A DNA stretch of 64,000 bases, from contig JAENZE010000001.1 of the NCBI GenBank assembly GCA_016841425.1, positions 372,001 to 436,000 of the forward strand, written 5' to 3'. Of this stretch, positions 60,318 through 64,000 are shown one piece after another (the stretch's first letter is position 1; every line of letters starts with the position of its first letter). This DNA comes from Syntrophomonas sp. (lineage in GTDB: Bacteria > Bacillota > Syntrophomonadia > Syntrophomonadales > Syntrophomonadaceae). The notes under the pieces were generated by a model. It was not told where the DNA came from and searched no databases. It saw nothing but the letters and a program-made list of their open reading frames with translations. Made by a program: the position numbers and the translations under genes.

Positions 60318-61571
60318 TTGGAGATCAACAGGTTTCTATTCAAGCAACGTATTAGCTATCGTTGGAGATTAGTAAAAGATTTTACCGAAATAGTGATTGA
60401 TTTCTGGGTGGGATTATACATATTGATTCCAGCTTTATTGTTCATATTATCGTGGTATCGGGACTTATTTCAAAGCCTTCCAAGCTGGTTTCTTCTCGAA
60501 TTTCAACCTTTATTGATAGTACTGATAGGAACAGCTGCAATCTGGGGAATGCCCAGAACGTATTTAAGCAAGGCAGATTTAGTATTTCTTTTCCATAAAC
60601 AAGATGTATTCAAACGGCTATATGAAAATGGTCTGATGTTCAGTATTCTATTGTTATGTTTGAAGACCGTTATAGTGTTAATATTTGTATACCCCTTTTT
60701 TCTTCATATAGAACAGCTTACCACAGCAAACTGGATTATAATCGGCGGGTGGACATTATTGATCAATATTGTATTCTCGTTGATTAATTGGCTAATGCTC
60801 CTGCGTCTTTCTTCACTGGCTCGATGGTTATTTAGGGCAGTAGAAATGACTATCTTTCTTTACTTATGGTCGGGAGTCGTAGTGCCATATATACGTGCTG
60901 GGGAAACATTCTATTTAATACTGAGTGGGATAATATGGCCCCTGGTTCTGATATTATCTGCCAGGTTCCTGCCAATAAGAGATTGGGAGTTGGTGGCTGA
61001 ATGGGAACAGTATCAGAATGCCTGGATTTTACGTCTAATTCCCGGGAATCGGGATGGCAGTGGCAGAATTCCAGGAAAAAAGGCTCAAGCAGGTTTACTG
61101 TCCAGAGGTCGATTGGGATTTAATTTTCGGAGTGAAAATGCTCTGACCTATTTTTTCGTCAAGTATCTATTACGGAAAAGAGGATTAAAAACAGAGCTCA
61201 CAATGTTTTATATCATGGCTTTTTCATTTGCTATACTATCTGTACCATTATGGTTTAAACTGTTGTTTCTCACTGCAATCGTGGTGGCCTGTACATTTTG
61301 GATGGAAATAAGCTGGAATGAAAATAGTACCAATATTTTTCTGCGCATGCTCCCCCTGGATTTCCAGGATATAAGTAAGGGCATCAGCAGCTCCATCCAA
61401 ATTACGCTGTCTCCTCTGGTGGTTACTGCACTGGCAGGATCTGCTTTCTCCAGCGCTAGCTGGAATGAAACCGTACTAATAGCACTTGTGATATTGCTAC
61501 TAATTTTGATCTTACCAGTTTATTCAGGAAGTAAACTGGCCCACTTGCACTTCCAAAGTTCCGTTGCTTAA
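60318..61571 (+). CDS. ABC transporter membrane subunit (EcsB-like)
   Basis: The protein of about 417 residues has roughly eight to ten hydrophobic segments and an EcsB-like beginning (INRFLFKQRISYRWRLVKDF). The conserved IWGMPRTYLSKADLVFLFH lies at about residue 75. TTG 60318 has GGAGGG 11 nt upstream; an ATG at 60288 overlapping the ATPase gene is an alternative. It is paired with the ATPase upstream. Substrate unknown. Confidence 0.82.
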   Translation: MEINRFLFKQRISYRWRLVKDFTEIVIDFWVGLYILIPALLFILSWYRDLFQSLPSWFLLEFQPLLIVLIGTAAIWGMPRTYLSKADLVFLFHKQDVFKRLYENGLMFSILLLCLKTVIVLIFVYPFFLHIEQLTTANWIIIGGWTLLINIVFSLINWLMLLRLSSLARWLFRAVEMTIFLYLWSGVVVPYIRAGETFYLILSGIIWPLVLILSARFLPIRDWELVAEWEQYQNAWILRLIPGNRDGSGRIPGKKAQAGLLSRGRLGFNFRSENALTYFFVKYLLRKRGLKTELTMFYIMAFSFAILSVPLWFKLLFLTAIVVACTFWMEISWNENSTNIFLRMLPLDFQDISKGISSSIQITLSPLVVTALAGSAFSSASWNETVLIALVILLLILILPVYSGSKLAHLHFQSSVA

Positions 61572-61796
61572 GACTAAATTTTTGAAGGCGTAAATAAACA
61601 GGATGTCATTTTAATCTCTTTAGTTAAGTAAATAAACTGAGTCTGGATCATCCTGCAGAATTATTCTTTGTGTGGCGAAGTGTATATTGTGTACTTATCA
61701 CCTTTGATACTGTTAAAATAATAGATATAGTGATTATTATTCTCTCTGCTGTAAATCACATTACAGCGGAGTGGCTATCTAAAAGGGGAGAATTTT

Positions 61797-63164
61797 ATGG
61801 CAAGTTTTGAAGCGAATGAATTGGAAGTAAAAATGCTGCCTGATTTGACTGCTATGGCAGAAGATAACAGTTTTATAGATCCTGAATTATACCAGAAATT
61901 CATGGTTAAACGGGGATTGAGGGATATAGATGGATGGGGCGTGCTGGTAGGTCTGACTGAGATTGGTGAAGTGCATTCTTACATTACAGATGAAAATGAG
62001 ATAGTTCCAGTTCCCGGGCGGTTGATATATAGGGGAATAGACATCAATGAAATTGTGAACGGGTTCTTATCCGAAGATCGTTTTGGTTTTGAGGAAAGCT
62101 GTTATTTGTTGCTGTTTGGCCAGCTGCCCCAGAGAGAACAGCTGGATAATTTTAAGCAGCTGCTGGCCGCTTATCAAAATCTGCCGGAATATTTTGTTAC
62201 AGATATGATCCTGAAAGCACCCAGTAAAGATATGATGGTGGTACTGGCCAGGAGCGTCCTGGCTTTATACAGCTTTGATGACCGGGCGGATGATACCTCG
62301 ATTGGGAACGTACTCAGACAGTGTCTGCAATTAATAGCATGTTTCCCGCTGCTGGCAGTTTATGGCTATCAGGCCTATTCTCATTACCATGGCAATAACA
62401 GCTTGTATATACACAGTCCCCGGCCGGACTTGAGCGTGGCAGAAAACATACTGCATATGCTGCGGCCCAACAGTAAATATACCCGATTAGAGGCAACTCT
62501 GCTGGATCTTGCCCTGGTGCTGCATGCTGAGCATGGAGGAGGTAATAATTCCTCCTTTGTAACTCATGTGGTAACTTCATCAGGTACCGATACTTACTCA
62601 GTAATAGCTGCAGCCCTGGGATCGTTAAAAGGTCCCCGGCATGGAGGAGCCAACCATAAAGTGGTACAGATGATGGCAGATATCAAGCAGCAGGTTAAAG
62701 ACTGGGAAGATGACGAAGAAATTGCATCCTACCTGTCAAGGGTTATAAATAAAGAGACTTTCGATAAAACTGGCAAGATTTACGGCATTGGCCACGCAGT
62801 TTACTCCATATCAGATCCCCGGGCAGTTATCCTGAAATGCCAGGCAGCTAAACTGGCTAGTGAAAAGGGACTTGAAAGTGAGTTCCGTCTTTACGAAAAG
62901 GTAGAAAAACTGGCCCCGGAAGTTATTGGGCAGATGCGTCAAATCTACAAAGGGGTAAGCGCCAATGTGGATTTTTACTCAGGATTTGTTTATAGTATGC
63001 TGAAGATTCCACCGGAATTATATACCCCGATCTTTGCTATAGCCAGGATTGCAGGATGGAGCGCGCATCGAATTGAGGAAATAGTAAACACCGGAAAAAT
63101 AATCAGACCAGCTTACAAGAGCGTGGCTCAAAGGCGGCCATACATCGCTTTGGATGAACGGTGA
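61797..63164 (+). CDS. Citrate synthase (Si-type family, possibly 2-methylcitrate synthase)
   Basis: The 455-residue enzyme condenses acetyl-CoA (or propionyl-CoA) with oxaloacetate. Catalytic regions are LHAEHGGGNNSSFVTHVV (first His), GSLKGPRHGGANHKVV, IYGIGHAVYSISDPRA (second His) and ANVDFYSGFVYSML (Asp). An N-terminal stretch of about 50 residues precedes the core. AAAGGGGAG lies upstream of the ATG. The gene stands alone. It is a Si-type sequence, unlike the Re-citrate synthase (isopropylmalate-synthase-like) used by some Clostridia. Acetyl- versus propionyl-CoA preference cannot be decided. Confidence 0.92.
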   Translation: MASFEANELEVKMLPDLTAMAEDNSFIDPELYQKFMVKRGLRDIDGWGVLVGLTEIGEVHSYITDENEIVPVPGRLIYRGIDINEIVNGFLSEDRFGFEESCYLLLFGQLPQREQLDNFKQLLAAYQNLPEYFVTDMILKAPSKDMMVVLARSVLALYSFDDRADDTSIGNVLRQCLQLIACFPLLAVYGYQAYSHYHGNNSLYIHSPRPDLSVAENILHMLRPNSKYTRLEATLLDLALVLHAEHGGGNNSSFVTHVVTSSGTDTYSVIAAALGSLKGPRHGGANHKVVQMMADIKQQVKDWEDDEEIASYLSRVINKETFDKTGKIYGIGHAVYSISDPRAVILKCQAAKLASEKGLESEFRLYEKVEKLAPEVIGQMRQIYKGVSANVDFYSGFVYSMLKIPPELYTPIFAIARIAGWSAHRIEEIVNTGKIIRPAYKSVAQRRPYIALDER

Positions 63165-63289
63165 TTGTGTTCAATGATTTTGACTCCTGATTTCCTGGCG
63201 GGGAGATTGAATGAACTTACGAATAAGAAGAACCGGTGTTTTTACCTGTACAGGAAGGCCTCAAGAGGCGCTATAAAGCATTTCACTCG

Positions 63290-63817
63290 CTAATGCACCT
63301 GGTTCCATTCTAGCTTATATATTTTCCATTTGTTCCCATCGTATTGGCAGAATACCTGATAGAGATATTTTGTATTTTCCCCATAATAATCTTCAAAATA
63401 GCGCTGGAACATAACATGATCAGTATCGATAAATTGGGTGCTGATCTTGTTGGGGTTTTCTGATACCAGCACTGGAAGGCCATCTGTGGGCAGTATCTGT
63501 AATTTATTATTATCCGGGTTATAGAAAGTATAGGCATTGGTAACCGCCGCCGCAAGCTCCTCATCAAAAGCCTGCGAAAAATAGGCCAGTGCTTCCTCAT
63601 AAGTATCAGCATGACGGGAAACAGTAAAATTACCGGCTGGATAGGAATCATTGAAAAAAGCCAGGTACAGCTCAAAGTCGTTTATCATGTCACCCCAGGC
63701 CTGATCATATTTCTTGGTATCTGCAGTTTCCTGCAGGCTCTCTTTTCCGCTTACATAAGAATAACCACAGCCTAAAATTAGCAGAAGAATCAGAAATATA
63801 GCACAATGCTTAAACAC
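63290..63817 (-). CDS. Probable lipoprotein of unknown function
   Basis: The protein of about 175 residues has a hydrophobic N-terminus ending in a lipobox-like ILGC (VFKHCAIFLILLLILGCGYSY), followed by a soluble domain with YDGNKWKIYKLEW at the end. I chose GTG 63817 because GGGGGGTG (63826-63833, minus strand) is 8 nt upstream; ATG 63835 would overlap that site. No family is recognised. The rest of the window to 64000 is AT-rich and presumably contains its promoter. Confidence 0.75.
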   Translation of the reverse strand: MFKHCAIFLILLLILGCGYSYVSGKESLQETADTKKYDQAWGDMINDFELYLAFFNDSYPAGNFTVSRHADTYEEALAYFSQAFDEELAAAVTNAYTFYNPDNNKLQILPTDGLPVLVSENPNKISTQFIDTDHVMFQRYFEDYYGENTKYLYQVFCQYDGNKWKIYKLEWNQVH

Positions 63818-64000
63818 GGTTATAACACCCCCCATAAACGCAATAGTATAGAATGATTATAATCTATTGGAAATTATTAACAAATAAATATTGATCGAAT
63901 CCTTAACAAATTTTCCATCATAAAGTGAGTAAATTATCAAATTTTAAAAATAGTGTAATAATTTATTAAAAATTGAAGTCTGGCAGGGTTGCATAGGTTT

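Overview
The window looks like the chromosome of an anaerobic, endospore-forming clostridial Firmicute close to Syntrophomonas (Syntrophomonadaceae). Four things point there: the conserved Firmicute gene order hemW-hrcA-(chaperonin)-grpE-dnaK-dnaJ-prmA-rsmE-mtaB-rpsU-yqeY ... yqfC-yqfD-phoH-pgpH-ybeY-dgkA-cdd-era-recO-glyQS ... dgt-dnaG-rpoD; the sporulation genes yqfC and yqfD; a Group III (archaeal-like) chaperonin inside the dnaK operon, as in Carboxydothermus; and a large block of heterodisulfide-reductase-like and CoA-transferase genes typical of syntrophic fatty- or organic-acid degraders. Species assignment is inference. Many genes appear to start with TTG.

Layout. 1-11.7 kb: the CIRCE/HrcA heat-shock operon and downstream translation genes, ending in a terminator after yqeY. 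11.8-30.8 kb: a catabolic block of about 19 kb that splits the conserved yqeY-yqfC neighbourhood. It holds a CBS-PAS-AAA+ sigma-54 activator, a sigma-54 promoter driving an HdrC-HdrB-HdrA-like-HdrC-HdrB operon, a first CoA-transferase pair, a CstA-type carrier, a small winged-helix-like protein overlapping an M50-type membrane protease, a DUF1646 transporter, a second sigma-54 promoter driving a second CoA-transferase pair, and a CoA-disulfide-reductase/rhodanese fusion behind a structured leader. 31-47.7 kb: the conserved core resumes, with a glycine T-box ahead of glyQS and a CcpN-like regulator / PPDK regulatory protein / PPDK gluconeogenesis module. 47.8-50.7 kb: a probably acquired piece with a degraded sigma-factor remnant and a divergent EamA exporter / MocR regulator pair. 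51-63.8 kb: a LysM wall protein, a FapA-family protein, an iron-sulfur-flavoprotein-like protein, dgt-dnaG-rpoD, four tRNA genes (Asn, Met, Glu, Val), an EcsAB-like ABC transporter, citrate synthase and a lipoprotein.

How the catabolic block may work (inference): a membrane carrier imports an organic acid, the first CoA-transferase activates it, and electrons from its oxidation pass through the Hdr-like iron-sulfur/flavin proteins. The local activator would switch on both sigma-54 promoters. Both promoters have a CTGACAC element exactly 67 bp upstream of the -24 box, and both are preceded by a hairpin with a (A/G)GTGTCAG...CTGACACT outer stem.

The most unusual features are: (i) an in-frame TGA at codon 102 of the second CoA-transferase alpha subunit, followed by a hairpin that meets loose bacterial SECIS criteria; (ii) apparent loss of the usual catalytic glutamate in its beta partner; (iii) the archaeal-type chaperonin under CIRCE control; (iv) the double HdrBC set around a short HdrA-like flavoprotein; and (v) a switch-like leader ahead of the CoA-disulfide reductase gene.
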